A stretch of 64,000 bases of DNA from NCBI GenBank assembly GCA_036429605.1, contig CM071590.1, forward strand, positions 5,642,001 through 5,706,000. The letters are read 5' to 3'. Made by a program: the position numbers and the translations under genes. Under the pieces are notes generated by a model that was not told the origin of the DNA, searched no databases, and was given only the letters and a program-made list of their open reading frames with translations. The DNA is from Cladobotryum mycophilum. Taxonomy: Eukaryota > Ascomycota > Sordariomycetes > Hypocreales > Hypocreaceae. Position 1 is the first letter of the stretch, and the number at the start of each line of letters is the position of its first letter. Positions 32,928 to 44,320 of this stretch are shown here, one piece after another.

Positions 32928-33217
32928 ATGTCCCGAGACACGAAGAAGCCCAAAGTGAAGAGTTCCCAGAACAATAGAGGGAGTGTTGTGCCCGAGGTCA
33001 GACTCTTTAATCCGAAACCATATTAAAATTCTTCTCTAACATGATACGGCTGCAGAATGGAACTTCAGCTATGCCAATGCACAGAGGAGTTACAGTCCAA
33101 GAAGGCAATCCCGTCATGCTTATTAGATGGTTCGAAGAGACTCCCGAGAATGAGCCTTTCCATGGGTTGGAACTAGAGGACCTCTCAGCTTTGACCAAGC
33201 ATGGCGTAGCCAATTAG
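32928..33217 (+). CDS. Small protein, tandem family member 1 (unrecognised family)
   Basis: I do not recognise this family. Two exons, 32928-32996 and 33056-33217, encode 76 aa. Exon 1 is exactly 23 codons (MSRDTKKPKVKSSQNN ...), and the 59-bp phase-0 intron has GTCAGA, a CTAAC branch point and CAG. Exon 2 carries the family motif VMLIRWFEETPENEPFHG. No signal peptide, membrane helix or Cys pair is visible; the protein is hydrophilic, with a basic N-terminus and acidic motif region. Alternative: a decayed copy, but no stop or frame break is present and differences from its paralogues include synonymous ones (CCT versus CCC, GGG versus GGC, AGA versus CGA). It is the most diverged of the three. 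Confidence 0.75.
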
Positions 33218-35223
33218 CAATCCATCTCGTCGCTAATGGTACATATGACAACATCTGTATAAGATAATCCATCTGCACCCAATCCAAAGCAGCTTCTATA
33301 ATAAACCACTATTATTCTCACATTGAATCAACCCAAGGTACTCTTGTGCCGCATGACCTGACTTACCGAGTAGTAAATGTCTACATGATGGGTGTTAATC
33401 GTGACATCGTCGGGATAGATGGGGAATTTCCTGTTGCAGCCTTGGTTTTAAGTCATATTAAACAGAGTCGCCATAATTGACCCTGGCAATGTACGGGGGC
33501 ATCATGTGTATTTATACCTAGGTACTTGCGGTATGGCGCGTGAGAGGCGTTTGTGGAAAGGGACATAACAAGATCTTTCAGAGGACAAGATTCCTGGCCA
33601 CAATCTCAATGTATGCAAGTGAAGATTTTAAGAGCTTATAAGATAAGCGTAAAATTGAAGTCTAAATATATCTTTTAGACAATCAGATTGCAATCACTAT
33701 CGGAACCAGGCAAACCATGTCAGGTACATCGAAAAAAGTAGCCGACGGGAATCATGACGTGGGGTGTTTAACCAGAACACGCACACCTGTTACCCCATTG
33801 AGCCATCACTTTATTTTTAGTACACCACAACACTAAAAAAAAATAAGATCCTGTAACTGATTTGTCTTATTTAATTCGTCGCCGAAATCAAAATCGAAAA
33901 GACAAATAGGTCGTAGGAATCGAATCATAGATTAATGCAACGGCAATCCTAGTTAATCAGATAATCGGTTAGTCATGAACCCCCCCCATTTAACGTGAGC
34001 ATTGTCGCGATATCTTCAGATAACTCTAGGGTAGGTTAATTAAGAAGCCAGCAACAGCTAGAGTCCGATTAGCTAACAGAGCTTGCCTATACAAAGGCTT
34101 GCAGATGCAGATGTCAGATGTTAACGTGTGAAATTACTACAATGCTTTGGATATGTGGTACGATAGCATGGAAAGATGACTAGAACCTTTTATCGATACT
34201 TCTTACCCTAAGATATTAATGATGGAAGAGCTGGTTATTTGGACTTGTCATAATGCTAGATATGAGATGCAGTGGAGGGGAGATATTGAGACTGCATTAT
34301 TAGCACCGTAGAGGCACATCCATTTCTGTCAGACGAGACACGCAGTGGGTAAAAAAACATCCATGGATAGTTACCCATTTTATTCACTAGAAATTCACTG
34401 AAAATCAGTCCATCTATTGGCGTGTTCTCTCTTTCCCTTGCGGCTGGCACCGTAATTATGCATGCCGCCTTTGAGTAACATGTGCGCATGTGGAGTTATG
34501 GTCGCATTAAAGAGGTCGCAACCAGGATCGGCCTACCGGGGACTCTATTTTCCTTGTCTATCGGTTTTTCTTTGATTCGGAATCATCGGCTCTGTCGACT
34601 CAGGGGGAAACGCAGCATGACATCCTCAGGACCGCTTTTCGGCAGACGAACGCCCTTGAGACTCCAACCAAAGAGAAGGGTATTCACAGGGGATAGGTGT
34701 GGACCCTAGGTTCAGTTCAGCTCAAGATTTGGTACAGAGGTAGACCGTTATGGGACAGAAATGGCGGTTGTGCATGTACGTACCTAAGTCTGGATAACGT
34801 ATGTGTAAGTGGAACATCAATAGATGCAGAACGAAGGCCAATCCACCAATTGGAGGATGGCGCAATTGTGAGACATCCCCGAATGTCTCAACTTGCATTA
34901 TTTCAAGTAATACATTGAGCCTCATGGCGGCCATATATCATGAATACCAAAGGCGTAGGGGATACCACCCGACAAGTTGAGAATAAAATATATAATCAAG
35001 GATGGGTTCGCTCGGGTCAGCTATACGGAGCGATCAAGCTCATCACTGCACCCATACACACCCTTACTCTTACACCGAAATCCCAAACGGACTCTGATTC
35101 CTACTTTACACGCCGAGGCTGCTGTACAGAGAAGCGCGCCTGAGCCCACTCCCTCCTACGGAATACCAACAATTGCCTTCGAAAAGCCTGCCACTCGTCG
35201 CTGGACAACTGACGGCTGAAACA
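33218..35223. other. AT-rich intergenic spacer between small genes 1 and 2
   Basis: 2 kb with no gene I can support. The first 30 bases past the gene 1 stop resemble the gene 2 3' flank (ATCTGTATAAG versus ATCTGTACAAG, both 20-45 bases after the stop). One exact TACCTAGGTA lies at 33515-33524. The middle (33650-34260) is AT-rich and may be old repeat DNA. The end holds the gene 2 promoter. Confidence 0.5.
34987..35053 (+). promoter_or_regulatory. Core promoter block of small gene 2
   Basis: A TATATAAT stretch is followed by GGATGGGTTCGCT and GAGCGATCAAGCTCATCACTG, in the same order and spacing as upstream of small genes 1 and 3. The element-to-ATG distance is 196 bases. Confidence 0.65.
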
Positions 35224-35529
35224 ATGCCGAACGACACAAACAACCCGGAGACCTACTCCACACAGAGTAATAAGGGCACCGATATATCCCATGTCCGGCC
35301 TTCTAGCATTGCATCACCTATATGATACACCCACACTAACTATACATTTCTTTAGAAGGGAACCCCAAACCCATCGGCGAATGAGAGTGTCCAGCATCCT
35401 GTCGATGCCGAGGCACAGCCCCCAGCCATGCTTGATAGATGGCTCGAGCAGGATCCCAAGGAGGATCCCTTTGATGGAATCGCCCTTGGTTTCATGTCTG
35501 CTCAGTTGGAGAATAACCAGACGAACTAA
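35224..35529 (+). CDS. Small protein, tandem family member 2 (unrecognised family)
   Basis: Unrecognised family; 80 aa from exons 35224-35292 and 35356-35529. Exon 1 is again 23 codons (MPNDTNNPETYSTQSNKG ...). The 63-bp phase-0 intron has GTCCGG, an ACTAAC branch point and TTTAG. Exon 2 contains PPAMLDRWLEQDPKEDPFDG and a tail FMSAQLENNQTN. Exon 1 is closest to that of member 3: DTNNPE and STQ are shared, with synonymous third-base changes at several shared codons, which supports coding constraint. Strongly hydrophilic and acidic, with no targeting signal seen. A cytosolic or nuclear small protein is the simplest guess; function unknown. Confidence 0.78.
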
Positions 35530-38124
35530 GAGAGCCCTGATCTTGTCTCAATGGTGCACATACATACGGCATAATCTGTACAAGGCAATTCATCCATGTA
35601 TACAATCAAATCAGCACCATTTTACCAATGCTCCTTTCCCTTACACTACACAGTTTCGAGATGTTTCCGTGTCTTCGCCCTGCTAGGTGTTTTTCTTTTA
35701 GTCGGTGCTCGCAAAGTCACCACATAGAAAATGATGGCATCTTCTGCGAGATGTACAAAATCCTGGTGAGCTATGTGAGTAGTCCTCAGTCTCGTATTTT
35801 AGGCAGGACTTTTGTTTATCCGGCTACAATTCACCAGTTTCAATCACATTGATGGCTCATGAGGCAAAACTGTGTATTTCCATGCAACAGGCCTCAAAGG
35901 GGGCCCTCATTTCCATGTTGGCAAACCAAGTTATTTCGCCATTCCAACTCCTCAGGCAAAACCACTTCACGCGAAGGAATCCTAAGTGGGAGTCAACTTT
36001 ACAATGACATTCTTCAACGCACCTGTGGTAAAAGCCCGCTGTTATTGTTTAGGGTATCTGACGCTGGCGCGGATCCTAATGGGCACCAACAACTCGAGAA
36101 GGATGCCTGTAAGATCCGCAGCCCGAAATGATGGGATCTCTGTGGAAAAGGTTATTGACGTATGAGTTGAGAGTTCATATTGGACATGAGGTGTAGTTGA
36201 AACTGAAATGCAACTCTAAATATACTGTGAAAGGAAGAAAAAGAAGATGTAGTGACATGGTTACCGAACGCCCCTCCGAAGATACCTGCGGTAAAGCTGC
36301 TCACTCCATTGATGAAAGAACGATTTAGAAGGGCGCAATGGATTTGTCCGAAGTTAGCCATGTTCGCAACAACAGATTATGACATGCGCTATCTCATTCC
36401 AAACACCAGAAAAGTTGACGCCAGAATAGCTATACACCAAAACCTGATGAATGCAGTAATGCTCGCCGCCTGCCTTGGGATAAAAGATAACACGCTCTCT
36501 AACGTTGATAGCAGATATACTCAGGCAAGGAAGGCGTTCCCAGCGGCTTGATGCCGCCATGTTACTGGGTTTTTGGCTTTGCGGCGGCTTGCGTATGTCA
36601 TCCAATTCTATGAAGTGGAATAATGATCTTATATGTATATATATATAGGTATATATGTTTTATTATTGAGGGCACACATTAATCACGTCTACTATCACCG
36701 TCCCAATGGGTTAGAATGGCTAGATGGGAAGTTGGGATAGCCATGACACGGGTGGGCTCTGAGCAAAAAAGGGGGCACAACTTGACAAACTCGACATGCT
36801 TGACGGGGACTATAACACGCACCATCTAGTGAGACATTTCGATATATATATGTGTGTGTATATATATATTAGCGTGGGTAATTACCTAGGTAGTATGAAC
36901 ATCAAGATATCTAGTGTAGAACAACAGCCGACTTTATGTTCGCACAGAGCATACCTCTAAAGATACGCGCATCGAAACCAAGGCACATAACTTGGTCCCC
37001 ATGCTTGACAGACCACTACTACCCTCAAGGGACTTACGTCAGGGCGCTGCCTTTTTCTTTTCCTTTTTGCCTTGAGTAGCCCGGGTCGCAGCCCGGGTCG
37101 CGGCCGGTCGCATCTGCTAGCCTGGGAAAGACGGGAGTACTCCAATGTCGGGTTGACAAGGCGGACACCGCTGGGACACCACCCCATATGCGGCTAGTGG
37201 TCTATCCACTACATTACACGTTGTGGGAAGCAAAGACCCATTTATTTTCTCTTGGCTGTAGGGAGGGTGTCTTTAAGGTTAGTACATACTACCTAGGTAG
37301 AATCATTGTACAACAGTTGAAACGGCATTCATTCATTTCTACCTAAAGAAAACCTGGCCTCTTTTCAATGCAGGTGATTATTTTCATTCGCTAGTCATAA
37401 GCACTGCACATACCAAGTCTCGATAAACTTGACCACAGTCAGAACCTTCAGACTGAGCCGGGACAGTAATGGTCAAATTTGATGGTAGAAACATATGGGA
37501 GCGATTCAGCCTAGCTAGCGAGCTTAAAGGTAGCAATGCGAATGATGATGGGTCTACCAATAGAACTCCAACAACGTTCTGGTTCGGTACGTACCCAGTC
37601 CATCAGATATGGGCCATGGCATGCGCACACATGGCGCTGGAGTAGACACGACTCAGCTTCACCAAATTGGGTGCATGAATGCATGTAAGTGAACATACTG
37701 CAAACCCCAACATGCACCATCGGCATGCAGGTCGGAGGCATTCTTAGCGAGTGCCAATGCTTCGGAAGAGCCGATATATTTCGAAGAGTTTAACGGGCTC
37801 AATCATTCAGGGAGGGGATTTTATGTTAAACGTCGCTGAGGGATAGACTATGGATGTTGTCACTCTTTTAAGAAATAAAAAATAATAAATAGCATGGAGG
37901 TTCGCTGAGATTGTGTTGAGCACCAAGCTCGCCCCTACACAACAACTCTCCTCACTCTTATACCCAAGCCTTGCAACAACTATTATTCTTTGTTTGATGC
38001 ACCTCCACCGCTGCCATTGCCACAGTGCGAGGTACGACGGAACCACACCCTTCTACCTCATACCTATCAACGATTGCCTTTGAGAACTTGGGAGTCCATC
38101 TCAAGACACCTGAAGGTCGACACA
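35530..38124. other. AT-rich intergenic spacer between small genes 2 and 3
   Basis: 2.6 kb without a supported gene. Two exact TACCTAGGTA palindromes lie at 36883-36892 and 37290-37299, and AT dinucleotide tracts lie near 36630-36660 and 36840-36870. A CCCGGGTCGC tandem pair is at about 37079-37100. A short ankyrin-like peptide (DAGADPNGHQQLEKDA) near 36060-36110 and a tRNA-like half near 37185-37228 are possible relics. The right end is the gene 3 promoter. Confidence 0.5.
37879..37934 (+). promoter_or_regulatory. Core promoter block of small gene 3
   Basis: An AT-rich TATA-like tract (AATAATAAAT) is followed by GCATGGAGGTTCGCT and GAGCACCAAGCTCGCCCC, matching the blocks of small genes 1 and 2. 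The element-to-ATG distance is 207 bases. Confidence 0.6.
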
Positions 38125-38420
38125 ATGTCTGGAGACACGAACAACCCCGAATCCCACTCCACTCAAGTCAACGGCGGAAGTGATAGAACCCAGGTCAGAC
38201 CCTTGACCCTTCATATCCATTACCCATCAACTTCTCCTCTGACCTGATACGACCCCAGGACGGGACCTCGTCAGCAAACGAAAGTGCCCAGCAGCGTGCT
38301 GAGGACAATATCCAAAGCGACATTTCGCTCATGCTTCTTCGATGGTTCGAAGAGTCTCCCAAGGATGAACCCTTCCATGGCATGGCACCGAAAGATCCCA
38401 TGCCTTCGAGCCAGCAATGA
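38125..38420 (+). CDS. Small protein, tandem family member 3 (unrecognised family)
   Basis: Unrecognised family; 76 aa from exons 38125-38193 and 38259-38420. Exon 1 has 23 codons (MSGDTNNPESHSTQVNGG ...). The 65-bp phase-0 intron has GTCAGA, a CTGAC branch point and CCCCAG; its 3' part (CTGACCTGATACG..CCCAG) aligns with that of member 1 (CTAACATGATACG..GCAG). Exon 2 carries SLMLLRWFEESPKDEPFHG and ends MPSSQQ. No signal peptide or membrane helix. Downstream DNA (38598-38665) resembles the member 1 3' flank (33362-33425), so the duplicated unit reached well past the gene. Confidence 0.78.
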
Positions 38421-40402
38421 TGATAAGAGGGCGTCGGTCTGGTTACCAGCGATACACACATACCGAGTTCTGAATCTTCATCGGTCCATTAGTCTTTGTT
38501 CAGTCTATATCATCAGCATCAACAATAAAAGCTTCTTCATCTTACATCAAGCTTACTCAACATACTTCTATGCGTTGATGTTGAATGTGCTAGCTGACTG
38601 GGTAGCAAGTGCTCATATGATCCAGTGTCAGCAAGGAATCGTGACATTATTGAGGTAAATGGGAAGCCCTCCTTTTGAACCCTGCTTCCAGTCCTATGTG
38701 GGCCCTCATAAGCACAGCTCAAATCTGCCTCCCTCTATCGTCTTGGCCTCCATGCGCTTGATAGTCTCTTTACACCCCTCCCATATCGGCTTTCCCACCT
38801 TGAATATGTCTTTCCCATACCATGATGACCTCCCCTTGGCCATGCAAACCCAGTTCCGTGATTTGATAATCGAATACTTTCGTTCGTCCTTGCCCTCACC
38901 AACGAGGTTCATGCTGCTAGTTTCTAGCTTGCGCCAGTGAATCACAACTGGGCCAGAAAGCAAGCGAGAGGACAGATTTCCGCCATGGTAACATCGAAGA
39001 CATTTATATTGCCGAAAGACGACAACACCTTGGAGTTTTTCTTGGAGCACTCTCCCATGCGAACCAGATTTGAGGGTGATGAGATCTGTGGAACACAGTA
39101 ATGCACCTGCAGTAAGGTCCCCCCGGGATGATCAGATGTCATGATGAGGTTAGGAGCACAATGGTACACGTAATCGATCTTGATGAGAACCACGGCTCAA
39201 ACGCAGATATTCTCCCAGAGATGTCGCCGATGGTATGGCGGTCAGCCAACCGTCCAGGAGAACGGCGCGAAATCTAGCTCTGGATAATCTCATTCTTCGG
39301 ACCTCTCATCAAGTTAGGTTGAGATCACACATAAGCAAGATCACCGCTCCGGATGCATATAGCAACGTCACCTGATTGATCAGGTAGAGGTAAATTTGAA
39401 CGTCAAGTGAGGGGTCCGTAGTGGAAGAAAGTAGGCGATGTCGAACCCATGGTTTAGGGTGTGAAGCCTCATCCTCAAAAACATTATACGCCATAACACT
39501 TGTCTGGCCGGCTCTATTGCAAAATACCAATAAGCCCGATCAGCACATCCAACTTTGCAGCGGAAATAATAGATCTTCGAAACCAGTAATGGTAATCGCC
39601 AAAGGACGTGCTTCTGATAATACTACCCTGTAACTTGGCGAAGTCGTTTGGGTTCATACAGTCCTCATATTCAATAAAAGAAAAGAAAATAGTAGTAGCT
39701 CCTGGTAGCTGATGGGAAAGAGCGAGAAAAAATGCGGTCATATCGGATCGGATCGACGAATTGATAGAATCGGTTGCTAAGAAGTTGAAATATGGTTAAA
39801 GTTTGAAAGGGGGAAAGTGACGACACAGTCATGAGTGTTACTAGCACGGAGTACACTGTAGAATGTCAGAGCCCTTGAGATCAGCCTTCACGACTCCATG
39901 AGGCCAATCATAGCTGCCACTATCGAGTGTCAACATTGAAAACTGTAATCATTCTTTAGATTTGGACAATGATTGAAAAAAGAAAACGAGGACCGCTCAG
40001 ATCCTGCAATTCTTTTGGGGAAATTTTTAAATATATTTTTTATAACTCCATTCAACTTCCTTCCCAGGTACTAGTGCTTCAAGCATCGATCTTTATGGCA
40101 TGTAATACAATGGAGTCATACCATAGACAAGACTCGTCCAATATGAATGATCAATTAACTAAAATGTCAGAAATGACTATATTTCTCATGATAAAATGAA
40201 AACCTACTAAAAAAGCATATTTAAGCTCATTTTGAGCCTCATCCTCGAACTAAGTGACGAGGCTGAGTTGCTTACCACAGGCGACCTCTGATTGGCTAGC
40301 GCCCATCCACAGACTTTCCACCAGCGAACCGTCCGAACAACCTCAAAGCTCCATCTCCTCGACCTCAACCTCCCACGCAGGGCAGCCTCAAAACCGACCA
40401 CC
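38421..40402. other. Intergenic between small gene 3 and NDUFA8
   Basis: 2 kb with no supported gene. Overlapping open frames of 93-114 codons at about 38660-39050 on both strands have no recognisable motif. A TACGGAGTA-like site (CACGGAGTA) lies near 39845. The DNA is AT-rich towards 40000-40200. Confidence 0.5.
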
Positions 40403-41200
40403 ATGTCCACCCGACGGTCCCAGTACGTCCCCCCAGCGTCCTCTTCCTCCTAGATATCCCATTGAACCGGTTTCGGAGCGCATTGAGGGGATATCGGCGT
40501 CGCAAAACTGACACTCCAACCAGGTTCCACCAGCAGGTGCTCATCGACACCACGCCCCTCCCCGACGACATCCCCCAGGTCAAGGAAATTGGCGCCTCCT
40601 CCGCTCCCCTACTCTCCGCCTCCTTCTTCATCGGCGCGCGGTGTCGGGACTTTAACGATGATTACATGCAGTGCAAGACGGAGAACCCGGGACAGGGAGA
40701 GCTTAACTGCTTGAAGGAGGGACGAAGGGTCACCCGATGTGCCCAGAGCGTGTACGTTTGAACCACCATTCACCAGATATTGCGGCATTCCGGCTCCCCG
40801 ACGACTACGATATGGACGGTGTTGAGGGTTGGAGAGGGCTGCGTGGGGTCTTGACATGACTAATTCGCTGGGAATAGGCTCAAGGACATCAACACCCACT
40901 GCCTTACCGAATTCCGCAAGCACTGGGAATGCCTCGACAACCGAAACCAGCAGCTCTGGCAGTGTCGCCCCGCCGAGTGGAAGCTCAACAAGTGTGTCTT
41001 TGAGAACCTGGTACGTCGATCTACCCCCTCCACATAACATCGCCTGATGGATGCATCGTTTCTAGAAACTTGAAAAGAAGATCCCTGATCAGCCTACCAA
41101 CATCACCCCCGTCGAGCTGCGGCCAAAGCAAATCTTTTCCGATGTGCGCATCGGACCCGGTGACGGCAAGCCCTTTGTCGTCGGCAAGGCAGAGCAATGA
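40403..41200 (+). CDS. NADH dehydrogenase (complex I) accessory subunit NDUFA8, N. crassa 20.8-kDa type
   Basis: A twin CX9C protein of the intermembrane-space side of complex I, imported by the Mia40 disulfide relay. Four exons: 40403-40422 (20 bases), 40524-40751, 40878-41010 and 41066-41200, 171 aa, all in phase. It starts MSTRRSQFHQQVLIDTTPLP. Eight cysteines at about residues 47, 57, 69, 79, 91, 101, 112 and 122 form four exact CX9C motifs (for example CRDFNDDYMQC and CLTEFRKHWEC), that is two CHCH domains. The C-terminus ends GDGKPFVVGKAEQ. All introns are GTACGT-type donors. The tiny first exon explains why a single-frame view gives a wrong N-terminus at 40462. Confidence 0.94.
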
Positions 41201-44200
41201 GGGGTTTGAAAGGGGGGAAAGAGAGGGGAGTGGAAAGATACAGCATGTACAACTTGTCATGGAATGAAACACTTGATCACCATCTCACATGTCTTTTTTT
41301 TTTGGTTTAAAAAGTATGTTCGTCCCCTATGCTCCCAGATTGCAACCATTCCCGAGGGCATATGAGTGCAAAGTTTGGCACAGAGTCAGCGTCAGCATCA
41401 GATGTGGTGATGCCGTTTGAGTGAGAGACATTGCGCGGCCGCACATCCCCCAAGGTCGGGCCGGAGAGTATGGGTGCACACAAAAGCCCAGCTTTCTAGC
41501 ACATGATGGACCTCGGAGAACTCCAGACCCCGGATTTTTGCAGTATTGCGGATTGGCTTAAACAAGAGACGGGGACAATTTTGTCCATCAAAGTACTCCG
41601 CCTATACTTGAGTCGCACATTCACAGAGTTAATCTACGATTCATGTCCCCATCTGCAAGCTTTCTAGCAAACCAAAACAAGAAACAGGTAGGAATGCCCC
41701 AGAGTTTGCTCTCGAACCACAAAGATGAGGGGATGGGTTTTTCTGGAACTTGACAGCGTGGCCATGTGAAGCAGACTTCAGACTTTCGTCCCACGCCGGC
41801 CGCCGTCCCCCTTTTTTTCTTTCTTCTTTTTTTTTTTGCGCGCACAACAGTGAGACATTTGGGACGAGATATATCTCATTCAAGTTTGTGAAGCCATAGA
41901 TATGACCCTCCCCCGGCCTCAGGTTGCGTACCGTGAGCGCAACTTCTTCCCTGGTAGGACGGCATGACCTTGACACCAAGAGAGAGAAAAATGACTGAAT
42001 GACTGGAACATGTTTCACCGAGAACGCCGCCCCCTCTCCAAGAGGAATGTCGTTCGTTTCTTCTGTGGGACGAGACATTAGGTATTTGTTTGGGGTATAT
42101 TAAGGTTTCTGGGGAGAGATGGCTATTACCCGTCGCCTATGACGTTTTTTTGATGCTCTGTTGTTAAGGATAAAGGGGGAAGCTACAGGATTTTTGATGC
42201 GGTGGAACTGCAGTGTTTGTGGAAACGATAGTTTCGTCTCTTCCTCCCTCCCTAAAGACACTCAGAGAGAGGGCATAGAACAAATTGGATCAAAAGGCCA
42301 CATCATCAGCCAAGGCACTTTTGTCCGTACTATGCGAGTGATGTGCAGCGTAGTGAATGATGTGCAGTGCAGAAAGTTTTGACACTGTCACTGTGCCCCA
42401 CGTCGATCTATTCGAAAACAAGAAGGCGGTTCAGCTTTGGCAAGCTTCATCTGCCAATCTGTTGACAAGTTTCAGCCTACCCCCCAAAAGCTAGGGCGCC
42501 AATGGAACAAGATCTCTCTGCTGATCACGACCGATATGGCAACAAAAAAAAAAAAGACCTGCACTTGACGGATTCATGCCAGTGACCGATTAGCTTGGAA
42601 GATGTGGTTGTGGTAGTGTAACAGTGGCTTGGTCCAAAAACACAACAACAGCAACCCATCCCATCAGGCTCTCCGCATGTTCTAGTTCAGAGACAGAGAC
42701 AAGCCCCAAGACTGCCTTGATACACCGTGAATGAGGCATCATGTGGAGGAAAACAACACACGAGATCAAGGCCTCTTGGGTGTCAAGGCACCTGATTCCT
42801 GTTTATACAAATGCCGCTCCCAAAGAAGAAGTAGAAAATGAATAGTCTGCATATCTTACTATATGCAAGAAAGGGAAAAGGGTGACTGAAACAAAGGCGT
42901 TACATTACCCACAACTGTTCTTTTCTGTTGCTATTCGACTGACCTACCTTACTTGGACCAACCAACCAACCAACCAGAAAGAGAAAGAAAAGCCTCCACA
43001 GCGCCGATTCTTTCCTTTCCGGCGAAGCCGCTGCTGATCCGGCTGTTTTACCCAGATGAGCGCAATGCAAATGTAAATGCAAGTAAAAACAACGGCATGT
43101 TATCCCGGAAACCTGGAAAAAGAAATGGCTGGCATACATAAAAAGCTGGGGGGCGAATCAGCTTACGCCATTGGTGTTTGGAAAGAGAAAGAAAGGGAAA
43201 AAAGATTCCCAACCTCAGCTGGCCCAACGGGAGGGCGGCAAATGCGGGCCATTTTTATTTTTTTTTGGTTTTGTTTGGTTGTGTTGCTTCATACATACCC
43301 TCATTACCTAGTAGTATCCAGGTACTATCTAATTATTTTTTTTCATGGCATGCGGCCGTGTCACTGACCAAGATCTACTGGCTGGCTGACGTCAAAAAAA
43401 TCCAGATACGAGGAGACCAAGACCGGGGATGGGGGGAGTGTGCGTCAAAGGCTACCTTAACCTTGCGATGTGAAGGGCACAGGTAAGATCGGGTCGGCTG
43501 TTGTGGTCTCTGTTTCATGGCCGACCAAGCGTGCGAGCCCACCGATGCCGTGTGTTTCTAAGCTCCCAGCTTTGGTGAAATGGAAAGTGAGTGAGCATCT
43601 CTCATCCAACCACCAAGTCCCTGGCTCGCGATGAGACACGATGGTCGAAACAATAAATCATGTTTACAAAAGAGCAGCGGCTAATGAGCATGCCAAGTCA
43701 GTCCATCTATCCCCCCCCCCCCCATCTTTGTCACGATCGAGAATCAAGGACGCGGGGGGGGGGAGGGAGGGGAATTGTCAGTGCGATGCGGGTTAGCGGA
43801 TGAAGTTGTCTAAAAGTTGAAGCATTAGGCTATTAGCCCGTGGGAAACGGCATTGGCGCCGATCTGACGCTATTCCCGAGGTAGGAAGGTGAAGATGTTT
43901 TTTTTTTGCTCATCACATTTGAAGTCACCGAGGGAGAGATATGATAGGCTTGTGCCGTAAGCTTCCGGAATGGCTCTTTCATGATGAGGAGAGCGATATA
44001 ATAATGAAGGTGGCGGGTGGCAGGTGGATGCCGGATATCAAGTCTGATGATGACGGACGGAATGAAGGAATGAATACGGAGTACCAAAAGAGGCATCAAG
44101 ATGCTGCACGTTGCCAGTCCAGTTCAGTCACGACGACGACGACGAGGGCGACAACCTTGTTTTGAGCGAGGTGCGTCAGACATTTCCCGATCTTCCCACC

Positions 44201-44225
44201 ATTGCGCCATTATCAGCAAGGTCTT

Positions 44226-44320
44226 TGCTTGCTTGCTTGCTTGCTTGCCCCATTGCAACGACGGGAATCCCGGGAATTCATACGTTCCAAGCATTGAGAA
44301 AGGCGCAAGCAAGCAAGCAA
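44226..44320. repeat. Inverted repeat of GCTT / AAGC units
   Basis: A left arm of about five and a half TGCT/GCTT units (44226-44248) and a right arm of AAGC units (44304-44320) could pair into a hairpin of 15 or more bp with a loop of about 55 bases. No transposase or target duplication is seen, so a chance microsatellite pair is possible. Confidence 0.7.

Noticed and set aside
36060..36130. Ankyrin-like peptide DAGADPNGHQQLEKDA
   Set aside because: A single short match without neighbouring repeats or an intact frame; may be a relic or chance.
38660..39050. Overlapping open frames on both strands near small gene 3
   Set aside because: Neither strand shows a motif, an intron pattern or similarity to the small family; treated as spacer.
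39430..39540. B-box-like GGTTCGACATC on the minus strand suggesting a tRNA
   Set aside because: No matching A-box or foldable acceptor stem at tRNA spacing.
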